Shown: positions 13,463 through 21,022 of the stretch, one piece after another
How the letters are laid out: each line of letters begins with the position of its first letter
Numbering within the stretch: position 1 is the stretch's first letter
NCBI GenBank assembly: GCA_017545095.1
Contig: JAFYCU010000200.1
Location: forward strand, 1 to 21,022
Length of the DNA stretch: 21,022 nt
Direction: 5' to 3'
DNA from: Muribaculaceae bacterium
Lineage (GTDB): Bacteria; Bacteroidota; Bacteroidia; Bacteroidales; Muribaculaceae
Program-made: the position numbers and the translations under genes
Notes under the pieces: generated by a model
Databases searched by the model: none
Told to the model about the DNA's origin: nothing
What the model saw: the letters and a program-made list of their open reading frames with translations, nothing else

Positions 13463-15094
13463 ATGCAAAGCGGTGAACGACATATTGAGTGGCGTGTGGT
13501 TGCGCTTTTAGCAGCGATGGTGACTGCCACGTTGCTGCTGGCCTCGCCCGACAGCTACCTGCACGACCTGTACAACCGTGTGGACTCGGCGTGGTTCTAC
13601 CTGTGCGGCAAGGCCTGGTTCAACGGCATGACCCCCTATGTGGATTTCACCGACAGCAAGGGTCCGCTGCTGTGGCTCATCTACGGCGTGGCCTACCTGC
13701 TCAGCCCTCGCGACTACACGGGCGTGTACTGGCTTACCTGCGTGAGTTTCACCGTCACACTGTGGCTCATCTACCGCTCGGCCCGCCTTGTGCTGCCCTC
13801 GCGCCGACAGGCTCTGCTGGTGGCGTTGCTCATGCCCGTGGCCTACTTCTACCCCTTTATACACGAAGAGGTGAAAACCGAGCACTTCGCACAGCCCCTC
13901 ATCGCGCTGTGCCTCTACGGCACGCTGCTGCTGCGCCATGGCCATACTCTGCGCCGCGTCACGCCGCCGCGTGTGATGGCAGCCATAGGTGCCGCAATGG
14001 GGTGTGCGCTGATGATGAAGTACTCGTTTGTGCCCATGCTGGGCATCTTCGCGGTGTATGCGTTGCCGGCCGCTCGCCGCCACGGCTGCGGGGTGTGGAA
14101 GTCGTTGCTGTGGCTCACACTCGGTGCGTTGGCCGCCGTGGTGCCGTGGCTGCTGTGGATGCTTGCCACTGGCAATCTTGACGCATTCGTGCAGCAATAT
14201 TTCGTGAACACGCTGGGCACACTGGGCGGGCTGCGCGAGGAGCACGGCACGCTTGTCGACATCGTGCGCAAGCTGCGCCTGCACCATGTGGTGACGCTAT
14301 TCCCCCTGCTGTGCATCGGTGGCGCTTTTTTAATGCACAATGCACAATGCACAATGCATAATGGCGCGATGCGCAACGCTTTGTCAATGCACAATGCATT
14401 GTCGTTCCCTATGGTTGCCACGGTGTGGTTCTTTGTGTGCACGATTCCCAATGCTTGGTGGATTTATTACTACGAGATATGCACCTGGACGCTGTTTTTC
14501 GGCATCACCGCTGTGGTGGCTTGGCTGGGTAGGCGGTCGTGGGTTCCCTCGCGTGGTGCGTTGGCGGCGGTGGCGGTGGCCGTTGTGGCCGCCGTGGGAG
14601 CCTGGGCGGTGCTGCTCGTGCCGGCCAACTTCTTCGCCGTGAGCCATCCCGCCCGCGACAGTTACTACCGCTATGTGTATCTGATGCGCCAGGTGCCCCA
14701 CCCCACCGTGGTGTATTGGGACATCTACAGCTGCGGCTTCGAGACCGCCGCCGAGGGTCTTCCCGGCACGCTCTACTGGGCCGGCCAGAACGGGGCCACG
14801 CCCGCCATGCGGGCGGCGCAGGAGCAAGCCGTGCGCGGCGGCAACGTTGACTTTGTGTTCGTGGCCGACACGTTGCACGATGCCCGCCTGCTCGAGTGGG
14901 GCTACCACAAGTGGGACTATAGCCATCGCGACGACATCCAGCGGTGCGACGACCTGCTCTACACGCTCTACACCCGCCACCAGCTGCAAGCCCCGCCACC
15001 CCACTTCGCACCGCCCTCGGCACGCGAAATCATCGGCAAACAATGGTCGATGCCAACACCCATAAACGACAAAAAAACCCACTCACAGATATGA
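13463..15094 (+). CDS. GT-C membrane glycosyltransferase (GT39/ArnT/PMT-like)
   Basis: This 543-residue protein has many hydrophobic segments and belongs to the GT-C type that uses lipid-linked sugars. After the first membrane helix (about 10-27), the periplasmic loop carries Asp41 (RVDSAWFYLCGKAWFNG) and PYVDFTDSKGPLLWL, with Asp61 and Asp64. This matches the acidic motif followed by K/H-x-P-L of the PMT_2/ArnT family. Further helices run to about residue 395, followed by a soluble C-terminal domain (about 400-543). Residues about 290-314 (MHNAQCTMHNGAMRN...MHNAL) are encoded by a short repeat element inserted in frame. Its stop overlaps the next gene's start (ATGA, 15091-15094). It probably modifies a lipid-linked or surface glycan together with the adjacent GT2. 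Confidence 0.82.
   Translation: MQSGERHIEWRVVALLAAMVTATLLLASPDSYLHDLYNRVDSAWFYLCGKAWFNGMTPYVDFTDSKGPLLWLIYGVAYLLSPRDYTGVYWLTCVSFTVTLWLIYRSARLVLPSRRQALLVALLMPVAYFYPFIHEEVKTEHFAQPLIALCLYGTLLLRHGHTLRRVTPPRVMAAIGAAMGCALMMKYSFVPMLGIFAVYALPAARRHGCGVWKSLLWLTLGALAAVVPWLLWMLATGNLDAFVQQYFVNTLGTLGGLREEHGTLVDIVRKLRLHHVVTLFPLLCIGGAFLMHNAQCTMHNGAMRNALSMHNALSFPMVATVWFFVCTIPNAWWIYYYEICTWTLFFGITAVVAWLGRRSWVPSRGALAAVAVAVVAAVGAWAVLLVPANFFAVSHPARDSYYRYVYLMRQVPHPTVVYWDIYSCGFETAAEGLPGTLYWAGQNGATPAMRAAQEQAVRGGNVDFVFVADTLHDARLLEWGYHKWDYSHRDDIQRCDDLLYTLYTRHQLQAPPPHFAPPSAREIIGKQWSMPTPINDKKTHSQI
14332..14402 (+). repeat. AATGCACA repeat inserted in frame in the GT39-like gene
   Basis: Three near-perfect 8-base units AATGCACA at the left end lead to an AATGCATAATG, then a GCGCGATGCGC palindromic centre, and at the right CAATGCACAATGCATTGT. 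ACAATGCATTGT (14391-14402) is a perfect 12-base palindrome. The segment leaves the reading frame open and falls between predicted membrane helices, adding roughly 24 Met/His/Asn/Ala-rich residues unlike the rest of the protein. Confidence 0.7.
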
Positions 15095-15426
15095 ATATTG
15101 AATATACAACCCGCCAAAAAGAGGCCATCGTGTCGCTGCTCATCGAGATGGCCAATGCCGATAACAAGGTAACCCTGGAAGAGCTTCATGAGTCGAATGT
15201 CATCAACGCCGAACTGGGCATCACCGACGAAATCTTCCGCGTGGGTCGTGCCTTGGCACTGCCCTATGCCATCGAAGTGCTGAAACAGATGAGCGATGAG
15301 CAAAAAATTGATGTAGGTCTGATGCTCACACGCATCATCGATGCCGACGGCGAGGTCGATGATGTGGAAATCGATTTGCTCAACCACATATGCACAGCCG
15401 CCGGCATCGACAAGCTGCTGCCATAG
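15091..15426 (+). CDS. Small TerB-like helical protein
   Basis: This 111-residue soluble, all-helical protein resembles the tellurite-resistance TerB-like (DjlA N-terminal-like) domain. It shows two acidic motifs at similar spacing, MANADNKVTLEELHES and IIDADGEVDDVEIDLLNHI. TerB-like domains often bind metal or act as partners of membrane complexes; no such function is shown here. ATG 15091 overlaps the TGA of the glycosyltransferase (ATGA), so translation is coupled and the protein may serve that pathway. Longer upstream starts are within the previous gene and give unrelated sequence. It is the last gene of the operon. Confidence 0.75.
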   Translation: MNIEYTTRQKEAIVSLLIEMANADNKVTLEELHESNVINAELGITDEIFRVGRALALPYAIEVLKQMSDEQKIDVGLMLTRIIDADGEVDDVEIDLLNHICTAAGIDKLLP

Positions 15427-15476
15427 CGCGGCGCACTGTTAACGCATTAAGTTAACTCCGTTAAAAGCCCCCTGCG

Positions 15477-15509
15477 TTGCGGCTGTTAGGGAAATAATCA
15501 CTACCTTTG
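15477..15509 (+). promoter_or_regulatory. Promoter for the TonB receptor/lipoprotein operon
   Basis: TTG (15477-15479) and TACCTTTG (15502-15509), 22 bases apart, match the Bacteroidetes consensus. The predicted RNA start is near 15516. Confidence 0.62.
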
Positions 15510-15548
15510 CGGCGCAAAAAATAACAAGTGATGCGTAACTTGCTATGA

Positions 15549-15650
15549 GACTGAACGCAGTCCCACACCGATTGAGCAGATTTGCAACCGCACATGCCGT
15601 GCAGCAGTCATGTTGTGCCCCCCGGCGTAGCCATCTGCGAAAACGGTGTG
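15549..15650 (+). ncRNA. Candidate structured cis-regulatory RNA in the receptor leader
   Basis: A 5-bp hairpin GACTG-AACG-CAGTC (15549-15562) is followed one base later by a two-part stem. The outer part is CACACCG (15564-15570) with CGGTGTG (15644-15650). An internal loop of five bases on each side follows, ATTGA and GAAAA. The inner part is GCAGAT (15576-15581) with ATCTGC (15633-15638). The enclosed arm has further pairing options, such as GCACA with TGTGC. The arrangement resembles a cis-acting regulator, but I could not match it to a known class; it lacks the cobalamin box. Confidence 0.45.
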
Positions 15651-15747
15651 TGATGTTGTGTGCAGTTCTTTGTGATGTGGCAATGATGCGCATGGGCAAT
15701 GATATTGAGAATAACTAAACAATTTGTTTCATTAATAACTATCAGTA

Positions 15748-18700
15748 ATGTTCAAACGACTACATTTTCTGTCGTTCATGGCGATGCTGCTTGTAGCCAT
15801 CGGCATGAATGCTCAAGTGACCACCTCGGCACTGTCGGTGAAAGTGACCGACGACCTGGAGGAGGAGCTGATTGGTGCCACGGTGCGTGCGACCCATCTG
15901 CCCTCGGGCACAAAGTACCACTCGGTGTCGAACCTTCAGGGCATGGCCTATATGCAGGGTATGCGCACCGGCGGCCCCTACCGCGTGGAGGTGAGCTACA
16001 TTGGCTATGAGACCCGCATCGTGGAGGGCGTGGTGCTCGAGTTGGGTAACACCTACAACCTGAGCGTGCACCTGAGTGCCTCGTCCAGCCAGCTCGGCGA
16101 GGTGGAGGTGGTGGGCAAAGGCTCGAAATTCAGCAACGAGAAGATGGGTGCCACCACCAACATCACCAGTGCCCAGCTCACGGCACTGCCCACGGTGACG
16201 CGCAACCTCACCGATGCCACGCGCCTGTCGCCCTACGGCGGCAACGGCATGAATTTTGTCGGCACCGATGGCCGCACGTCGAACTTCACCATCGATGGCG
16301 CCAACTTCAACAACAACTTTGGTCTGAACGACGGCCTTCCCGGTGGCGGCAACCCCATCAGCATGGAGGCCATCGAGGAGATGCAGGTGGTGATTTCGCC
16401 CTACGATGTGCGCCAGACCAACTTCATTGGCGGTGGCGTGAACGCCATCACCAAGAGCGGCACGAACACCTTCAGGGGCAGTGCCTACTTCTACCACCGC
16501 AACGAGAACATGCGCGGCGACGCCGTGGACCGTGTGCAGATTGGCCAGGCCCGCGAGAAGAGCCAGTACACCACGTGGGGACTCACCCTGGGCGGCCCCA
16601 TCATCAAGGACAAGCTCTTCTTCTTTGTGAACGGTGAGATGACCAAGCACCCCACCATCACCAACACCTGGGTGGCCTCGACCAACGGCGTGGCCATTCC
16701 CGACCAATACGTGTCGCGCACATCGCTGGCCGACCTGAAGACCGTGAGCGACTTTGTGCGCAGCAAATATGGCTACGACACCGGTTCCTACACCAGCTTC
16801 CCCGCCGACGAGAAGAACAACGAGCTGCTGGTGCGCCTGGACTGGAACATCAACACGATGCACCACCTGGCCCTGCGCTACAACTACACGAAGAACTTCT
16901 ACTGGCAGAACCCCAACGCCTCGTCGATGGACGGCGGCACGCGCATGCCCAGCGCACGCATGTCGCAGAAGTCGTTCTCGTTTGCAAACTCGATGTACAG
17001 CATGGACAACCTGGTGCACTCGTTCTCGTTCGACCTGAACAGCCGGTTGAGCGACAACCTGTCGAACCAATTTCTGGCCACCTTCTCGAAGCTTGACGAC
17101 GTGCGCGGCAGCAACTCGAAAGAGTTCCCCTTCATCGACATCACCATGACCGATGCCGAGGGCAACCGCGACAACTACATGGCCCTGGGTTATGAGCTGT
17201 TTACTTGGAACAACGGCGTGCACAACACCGTGTGGACCGTGCGCGACGATATCACCTATTATTATGGCCGCCACATAATCATGGGTGGTCTGAGCTATGA
17301 GCACCAGATGGCCGACAACGCCTATATGCGCAACGGCACGGGCTACTACCGCTACAACACCCTGGAGGACTTCCTCAACGGGGCTGCCCCCGAGGTGGTG
17401 TGCTTGACCTACGGCTACGACGGCGAGAGCAACCCCGCCGCTCGCGTGCGGTTCAACAAGCTCGGTATCTACGGTCAGGACGAGTGGAACATCACCGACC
17501 GCTTCAAACTCACCGCCGGCCTGCGCATCGACGGGCTGTTCTTCAACAACGGCGACCTGATGACCAACGGTGTGCGCACCATCGAGAACCTCTTCGACGG
17601 CAATGGTAACGTGGTTGATGGCATCACCGTTTATGACAAAAACGGCAAACTGGTCACCACCCGTGGTGCTTATCCCCTCTACAACTCGGCCGACCCAGCC
17701 ACGCGCGAGCTCGTGCGCAGCGGTATTCTGGGTCTGGACTACTCCGGTGGCCGCCACATCGACACCGGCAAGTGGCCGTCGGCCAACGTGATTTTCCAGC
17801 CTCGCGTGGGCTTCTCGTGGGACGTGCTGGGCGACAAGACGCTGAAGCTGCGCGGCGGAACGGGTCTGTTCTCGGGCCGCCTGCCTCTGGTGTTCTTTAC
17901 CAACATGCCCACCAACAGCGGCATGGTGCAATATCAGGCCCAGCTCACCAGCAAGAACGCCGACATGAGCCAGTTTGCCGGCGGTCTGGTGACCGACCCC
18001 AGCGGCAACGCCACCATCGACGCACTGAAGAACAAGCTCTTTGAGATGGGCTATCCCTCGACAGTGACCCCGCGAGATGGGTCCGTGCCCAGCTCGATTT
18101 CGGCTGTGGACCCGAAGTTCAAGATGCCGCAGGAGTGGAAGACCTCGCTGGCTGTGGACTACACCCTGCCGGTGAAGTTCCCGTTCTCCATCACCGCCGA
18201 GGCCATCTTCAACAAGACCGTGAACGGCGTGACCATCAGCGACTGGAGCATGAACAACGTGGGTGGTTTCGCCCGATTCAACGGTGTGGACAACCGCCCC
18301 ATCTACCCGACCGACTTCCGCTCGGGCACCAAGGCCTTCGTGCTTGAGAACACCAGCAAGGGCTATGGCTGGAGTGCCAGCGTGAGCCTCAACGCCCGAC
18401 CGGTCGAGTGGCTGAGCCTGATGGCCGCCTACACCCACGTGGTGCGCAAGGAGCTCACCAGTCTGCCCGGCTCGGCAGCCGAGAGTGCGTTCACCTATGT
18501 GCCCACCGTGGAAGGCCCCAACTACATCAAGCTGCACAACTCGCAGAATGTGACCCCCGACCGCTTTGTGGTGTCGGCCATTGGCCACGACCGCAGCGGC
18601 AACCACTACGGCTTGGTGTACGAGAGCTGGCGTGGAGGCTATAACTACAGCTACATGCTGATGAACGACATGAACGGCGACGGCTACCAGTACGACGCCC

Positions 18701-19170
18701 TGTATGTGCCCACCGACGATCAGGTGAAGAACGGCGAGTTCCGCTTTGTGAGCGCTGACGACCAGCAGCGTTTCATGGACTATGTGCACAACAACAGCTA
18801 CCTGAGCAACCAACAGGGCAAGTATGCCGAGGCCTACAGCCTCTACAGCCCGTGGGTGCACCGCTTCGACCTGAGCTACAAGCACGACTTCAGCCTGCAC
18901 GTGGCCGGTGCCAAGCACACCCTGCAGCTGAGCTTCGACATCAAGAACGTGTTCAACCTGTTCAACTCCAGCTGGGGTGTGAGCAAGTATCTGAACCCCG
19001 AAATCGGCAGCGATGCCCGCATCCTGAAGTATGAGGGCATCGACGCTCAAGGCTATGCCACCTTCTCGACCCCATCGAGCATCAATGGCAACACCAAGAC
19101 CTTTGTGCCCAACAAGGCCATCGGCCAGTGCTGGAACGCCTCGATTGGTATCAAGTATATCTTTAACTAA
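15748..19170 (+). CDS. Oar-like TonB-dependent outer-membrane receptor
   Basis: This 1140-residue protein is an outer-membrane beta-barrel energised by TonB. A signal peptide (MFKRLHFLSFMAMLLVAIGMNA) leads into a carboxypeptidase-regulatory-like domain (about 24-110: LSVKVTDDLEEELIGATVRA ... VSYIGYETRIVEGVVL). The plug domain follows (about 125-250: LPTVTRNLTDATRLSPYGGN, FTIDGANFNNNFGL, AIEEMQVVISPYDVRQTNF), then GGVNAITKSGTNTFRGSAYFY at the barrel start. The barrel fills the rest and ends in aromatic IKYIFN. Length and motifs fit the Oar-like group, not the SusC type, and no SusD is next to it. The substrate is unknown. It is followed after 66 bases by a lipoprotein, its likely partner, and preceded by a long structured leader. 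Confidence 0.9.
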   Translation: MFKRLHFLSFMAMLLVAIGMNAQVTTSALSVKVTDDLEEELIGATVRATHLPSGTKYHSVSNLQGMAYMQGMRTGGPYRVEVSYIGYETRIVEGVVLELGNTYNLSVHLSASSSQLGEVEVVGKGSKFSNEKMGATTNITSAQLTALPTVTRNLTDATRLSPYGGNGMNFVGTDGRTSNFTIDGANFNNNFGLNDGLPGGGNPISMEAIEEMQVVISPYDVRQTNFIGGGVNAITKSGTNTFRGSAYFYHRNENMRGDAVDRVQIGQAREKSQYTTWGLTLGGPIIKDKLFFFVNGEMTKHPTITNTWVASTNGVAIPDQYVSRTSLADLKTVSDFVRSKYGYDTGSYTSFPADEKNNELLVRLDWNINTMHHLALRYNYTKNFYWQNPNASSMDGGTRMPSARMSQKSFSFANSMYSMDNLVHSFSFDLNSRLSDNLSNQFLATFSKLDDVRGSNSKEFPFIDITMTDAEGNRDNYMALGYELFTWNNGVHNTVWTVRDDITYYYGRHIIMGGLSYEHQMADNAYMRNGTGYYRYNTLEDFLNGAAPEVVCLTYGYDGESNPAARVRFNKLGIYGQDEWNITDRFKLTAGLRIDGLFFNNGDLMTNGVRTIENLFDGNGNVVDGITVYDKNGKLVTTRGAYPLYNSADPATRELVRSGILGLDYSGGRHIDTGKWPSANVIFQPRVGFSWDVLGDKTLKLRGGTGLFSGRLPLVFFTNMPTNSGMVQYQAQLTSKNADMSQFAGGLVTDPSGNATIDALKNKLFEMGYPSTVTPRDGSVPSSISAVDPKFKMPQEWKTSLAVDYTLPVKFPFSITAEAIFNKTVNGVTISDWSMNNVGGFARFNGVDNRPIYPTDFRSGTKAFVLENTSKGYGWSASVSLNARPVEWLSLMAAYTHVVRKELTSLPGSAAESAFTYVPTVEGPNYIKLHNSQNVTPDRFVVSAIGHDRSGNHYGLVYESWRGGYNYSYMLMNDMNGDGYQYDALYVPTDDQVKNGEFRFVSADDQQRFMDYVHNNSYLSNQQGKYAEAYSLYSPWVHRFDLSYKHDFSLHVAGAKHTLQLSFDIKNVFNLFNSSWGVSKYLNPEIGSDARILKYEGIDAQGYATFSTPSSINGNTKTFVPNKAIGQCWNASIGIKYIFN

Positions 19171-19236
19171 AAAAGTAGACGAGTAGACAAGCTACAAGCT
19201 GCGAGCTACCCACTACCAACTAACACTAAAACAACA

Positions 19237-20784
19237 ATGAAACTAAAATATTTCATTCCGTTATTTGCCCTGCTGGGCATGCTCACCGGCTGCTCCGACG
19301 ACGATGCCACATATCTGGATGCCATCCAGGTGTCGAAGTCGTATGTGACCATCGACCTCAATGGCGGCTCTACCGAGATCACCGTCACGGCCAAGGACAA
19401 CTGGGAGTTTGAGAGAGTGATCAAGAAAACCGGCAAGGATGCCGACGGCAACACTGTCACCACCATGGAGCAGCTGCCCGAGTGGCTCACGGTGAGCCAG
19501 ACCAGCGGCCAAGCCGGCACCACCAAGCTCACCTTCAGTGCCGATGCGGCCCTCGACGGTCGCTCGACCGAACTGCGCATCAGCTGCGCCGGCGAGAGCC
19601 AGATCATCAACGTGATGCAGGGTCTGCCGGTGGTGGAACCCGCCACCTGCGCCGACGTGATTGCCGGCCCCGAAGGCAAGAGCTACCGCGTGACCGGTAC
19701 CGTGAAGTCGATTGCCAACACGCTTTACGGCAACTGGTACCTGGTTGACGAAACCGGCGAAATCTACATCTACGGCACGCTCGATGCCAAGGGCAACGAG
19801 AAGAACTTCCTGAGCCTGGGTCTTGAAGTGGGCGACATTGTGACCGTGGAAGGCCCCAAGAGCGTGTACAATGGCACCGTGGAGCTGGTGAACGTGACCG
19901 TGGTGAACATCCAGAAATCGCTTGTCAAGGTCGAGAGTGTGGAGCCTGAGAATGCCACGTTGCCGAAGGAAGGCGGCGAATACATCGTGAACCTGACCTG
20001 CAAGGGCCAGGGCGTGAGTGTGGAGCTGGACGAGGAAACCCAGGAGTGGCTGTCGGTCACCTCCATCACCGGCAGCCAGGATGTGGCTGTGAAACTACGT
20101 GCCCGCGCCAACGACAAGGGCCTGCGTTCGACCACGGTGGTGTTCAAGACCACCGACGCCGCTGGCAAGGAATACACCGCGCAGACCACCCTCACGCAGG
20201 AAGGTTCGATTATGGATGTGACCATCGCCGAGTTCCTCGAGGCTCCCGTGAGCGCCGCCCTGTATCGCATCACCGGTGTGGTCACCAAGATCGACAACGC
20301 CACCGACGGCATTTTCTATGTGCGCGACTGGTCGGGCGAAGCTTATGTGTACAAAGTGAACGACTTTGCCGCATCGGGTGTGAAGGCCGGCGATGTGGTC
20401 ACCCTGGTGGGTCAACGAGCCGAGTACAAGGGCACCAAGGAGATGGTGAGTGCCACGATTGAGAACACCATCGTGGTGACGCCCATCTCGATTGCCGATT
20501 TCCTCACGCTGCCCGACAGCGACGAGGACTTCTACATGGTGAGCGGTATGATCGACGAGATTGCCAACGCCACCTATGGCAACGTTTACCTTGCCGACGG
20601 CGACGACCTGCTGTACGTCTATGGCTGCTATCCCGGCTGGGGAGCCACCGGCGACAACCGCAAGGGCCTGATTGAATCCCTGGGCCTCGAAGTGGGTGAC
20701 GGACTCACGGTGATTGGCACCAAGACCACCTACAACGGTGTGATTGAGCTGAAGAACGGCATCTACTTCTCGCACACGAAGTAA
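19237..20784 (+). CDS. Lipoprotein with BACON and OB-fold-like domains
   Basis: This 515-residue protein has a lipoprotein signal with lipobox LTGC (Cys19), followed by SDDD, which fits surface export of Bacteroidetes lipoproteins. A BACON domain spans about 29-129 (SYVTIDLNGGSTEITVTAKD, WLTVSQTSG). An OB-fold-like domain follows at about 135-228 (YRVTGTVKSIANTLYGNWYL, GDIVTVEGPKSVYNGTVEL). A second BACON-like domain is at about 230-323, and two more OB-like domains at about 327-415 (YRITGVVTKIDNATDGIFYV) and 417-510 (YMVSGMIDEIANATYGNVYL). The three OB units repeat the pattern V-(S/T)-G-x-(V/I)-x-x-I-x-N-A-T. BACON domains are thought to bind carbohydrate or mucin; OB folds bind oligosaccharides or oligonucleotides. 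It is probably co-transcribed with the receptor, acting as its surface partner. Confidence 0.85.
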   Translation: MKLKYFIPLFALLGMLTGCSDDDATYLDAIQVSKSYVTIDLNGGSTEITVTAKDNWEFERVIKKTGKDADGNTVTTMEQLPEWLTVSQTSGQAGTTKLTFSADAALDGRSTELRISCAGESQIINVMQGLPVVEPATCADVIAGPEGKSYRVTGTVKSIANTLYGNWYLVDETGEIYIYGTLDAKGNEKNFLSLGLEVGDIVTVEGPKSVYNGTVELVNVTVVNIQKSLVKVESVEPENATLPKEGGEYIVNLTCKGQGVSVELDEETQEWLSVTSITGSQDVAVKLRARANDKGLRSTTVVFKTTDAAGKEYTAQTTLTQEGSIMDVTIAEFLEAPVSAALYRITGVVTKIDNATDGIFYVRDWSGEAYVYKVNDFAASGVKAGDVVTLVGQRAEYKGTKEMVSATIENTIVVTPISIADFLTLPDSDEDFYMVSGMIDEIANATYGNVYLADGDDLLYVYGCYPGWGATGDNRKGLIESLGLEVGDGLTVIGTKTTYNGVIELKNGIYFSHTK

Positions 20785-20808
20785 GCCGCTCCACCGCTAT
20801 TACACAGC

Positions 20809-20845
20809 AAGCCGCGAGTCGCACACCACAAGCGACCCGCGGCTT
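20809..20845 (+). terminator. Terminator of the receptor/lipoprotein operon
   Basis: AAGCCGCGAGTCGC (20809-20822) pairs with GCGACCCGCGGCTT (20832-20845) over a 9-base loop with one mismatch, followed by GGTTTATTT. It lies 24 bases past the lipoprotein stop. Confidence 0.65.
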
Positions 20846-20898
20846 GGTTTATTTGGATGTGAAGAAATAAGACAAAAGAACGTATCCGTCCGAAAAAG

Positions 20899-20922
20899 GC
20901 CGACTTGCGAGTCGGCTTTTTT
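20899..20922 (+). terminator. Second, bidirectional terminator
   Basis: GCCGACT-TGCG-AGTCGGC is followed by TTTTTT and preceded by AAAAAG, so it can terminate in either direction. It separates the operon from the transposon-type gene. Confidence 0.8.
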
Positions 20923-20936
20923 GTTGCGACCTTTGC
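20905..20936 (+). promoter_or_regulatory. Possible promoter for the TnpB-like gene
   Basis: GACCTTTG (20929-20936) departs by one base from the -7 consensus TAnnTTTG. A TTG at 20905-20907 is 21 bases upstream, but it lies inside the terminator stem. Confidence 0.25.
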
Positions 20937-20955
20937 CGCCGAAAAACGATTTGCT

Positions 20956-21022
20956 ATGTTTAACCTCAATGAAAGCAACCGCATCGTGATGTCGCAGCAC
21001 CCAACGGATATGCGCAAAGGCG
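20956..21022 (+). CDS. tnpB: IS66-family TnpB (Orf2) start, cut by the window edge
   Basis: Twenty-two codons are visible: MFNLNESNRIVMSQHPTDMR then KG. The opening M-F-x-L-x-x-S-N-R and the PTDMRKG motif are characteristic of the IS66 accessory protein TnpB (Orf2). In typical IS66 elements a tnpA gene of about 100 codons precedes it, but only 171 bases, holding two terminators, separate this start from the lipoprotein stop. A normal tnpA therefore does not fit. Either this is an incomplete IS66 remnant or a standalone tnpB-like gene. Confidence 0.7.
   Translation, partial: MFNLNESNRIVMSQHPTDMRKG

Larger units (their letters stand above)
15427..15747. other. Long leader of the TonB-receptor locus, 321 bases
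   Basis: This gap holds the receptor promoter (15477-15509) and a predicted 5' untranslated region of about 230 bases, unusually long for this window. The leader contains several consecutive inverted repeats (15549-15650) and a 57-codon upstream reading frame (15545-15718). No other gene is visible. Confidence 0.6.

Noticed and set aside
15760..19050. A 1096-codon open frame on the minus strand opposite the TonB receptor
   Set aside because: It is a by-product of GC-rich codon use in the real gene. Its product is His/Val/Ala/Gly-rich with no recognisable domain, and the plus strand encodes a full receptor.
20781..20790. GTAAGC at the lipoprotein stop as an IS66 terminal inverted repeat
   Set aside because: The first bases contain the TAA stop codon of an intact gene, and no matching right end can be seen, so the short match is likely chance.

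Overview
The window looks like a chromosomal segment from a GC-rich gut-type member of the Bacteroidales. Muribaculaceae or a Prevotella-like relative is my inference, not something proved here. The support is: promoters of the Bacteroidetes form (TAnnTTTG about 20 bases after a TTG/TTTG), no Shine-Dalgarno sequences, an Oar-like TonB-dependent receptor, BACON and BspA-type domains, a Bacteroidetes-type alternative GlmU, a type IX-secretion-like C-terminal tail, and dockerin-like EF-hand tails on secreted proteins. No rRNA, tRNA or CRISPR was recognised.

Layout. Positions 1-3631 hold two minus-strand genes for exported proteins. One is a multidomain carbohydrate-binding-like protein whose C-terminal sorting-like tail is out of frame (194-1998). 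The other carries an FGE/SUMF-type domain and an N-terminal dockerin-like loop (2399-3631). Divergent from these is a BspA-like leucine-rich-repeat protein with a C-terminal dockerin-like pair (4033-5916), closed by a strong terminator. A small unknown gene (6301-6558) follows, then a remnant of an FGE domain (about 6606-6770). Next come the alternative GlmU-like sugar nucleotidyltransferase (6780-7964), a spacer of 14-bp and 94-bp tandem repeats containing a REP-like palindrome, and a PKD-domain dockerin protein (8221-10485).

The second half starts with an inverted-repeat-rich non-coding stretch (10486-10969) and mtaB (10970-12283). A tightly packed GT2 / GT39-like / TerB-like operon follows (12458-15426). 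After a long structured leader comes a two-gene outer-membrane locus: an Oar-like TonB receptor (15748-19170) and a BACON/OB-fold lipoprotein (19237-20784). The window ends a few codons into an IS66 TnpB-like gene (20956 onward).

How the genes work together. Much of the window encodes the cell surface. Three exported proteins share the same calcium-loop dockerin-like module, suggesting a common anchoring or processing route. The receptor and lipoprotein look like an uptake or adhesion pair. The glycosyltransferase operon probably builds a surface glycan. GlmU-like and MtaB are housekeeping enzymes. The items most worth following up are the structured leader ahead of the receptor, the hairpin-rich region ahead of mtaB, the dispersed palindrome linked to gene 3' ends, the frameshifted sorting tail, and the receptor/lipoprotein pair itself.
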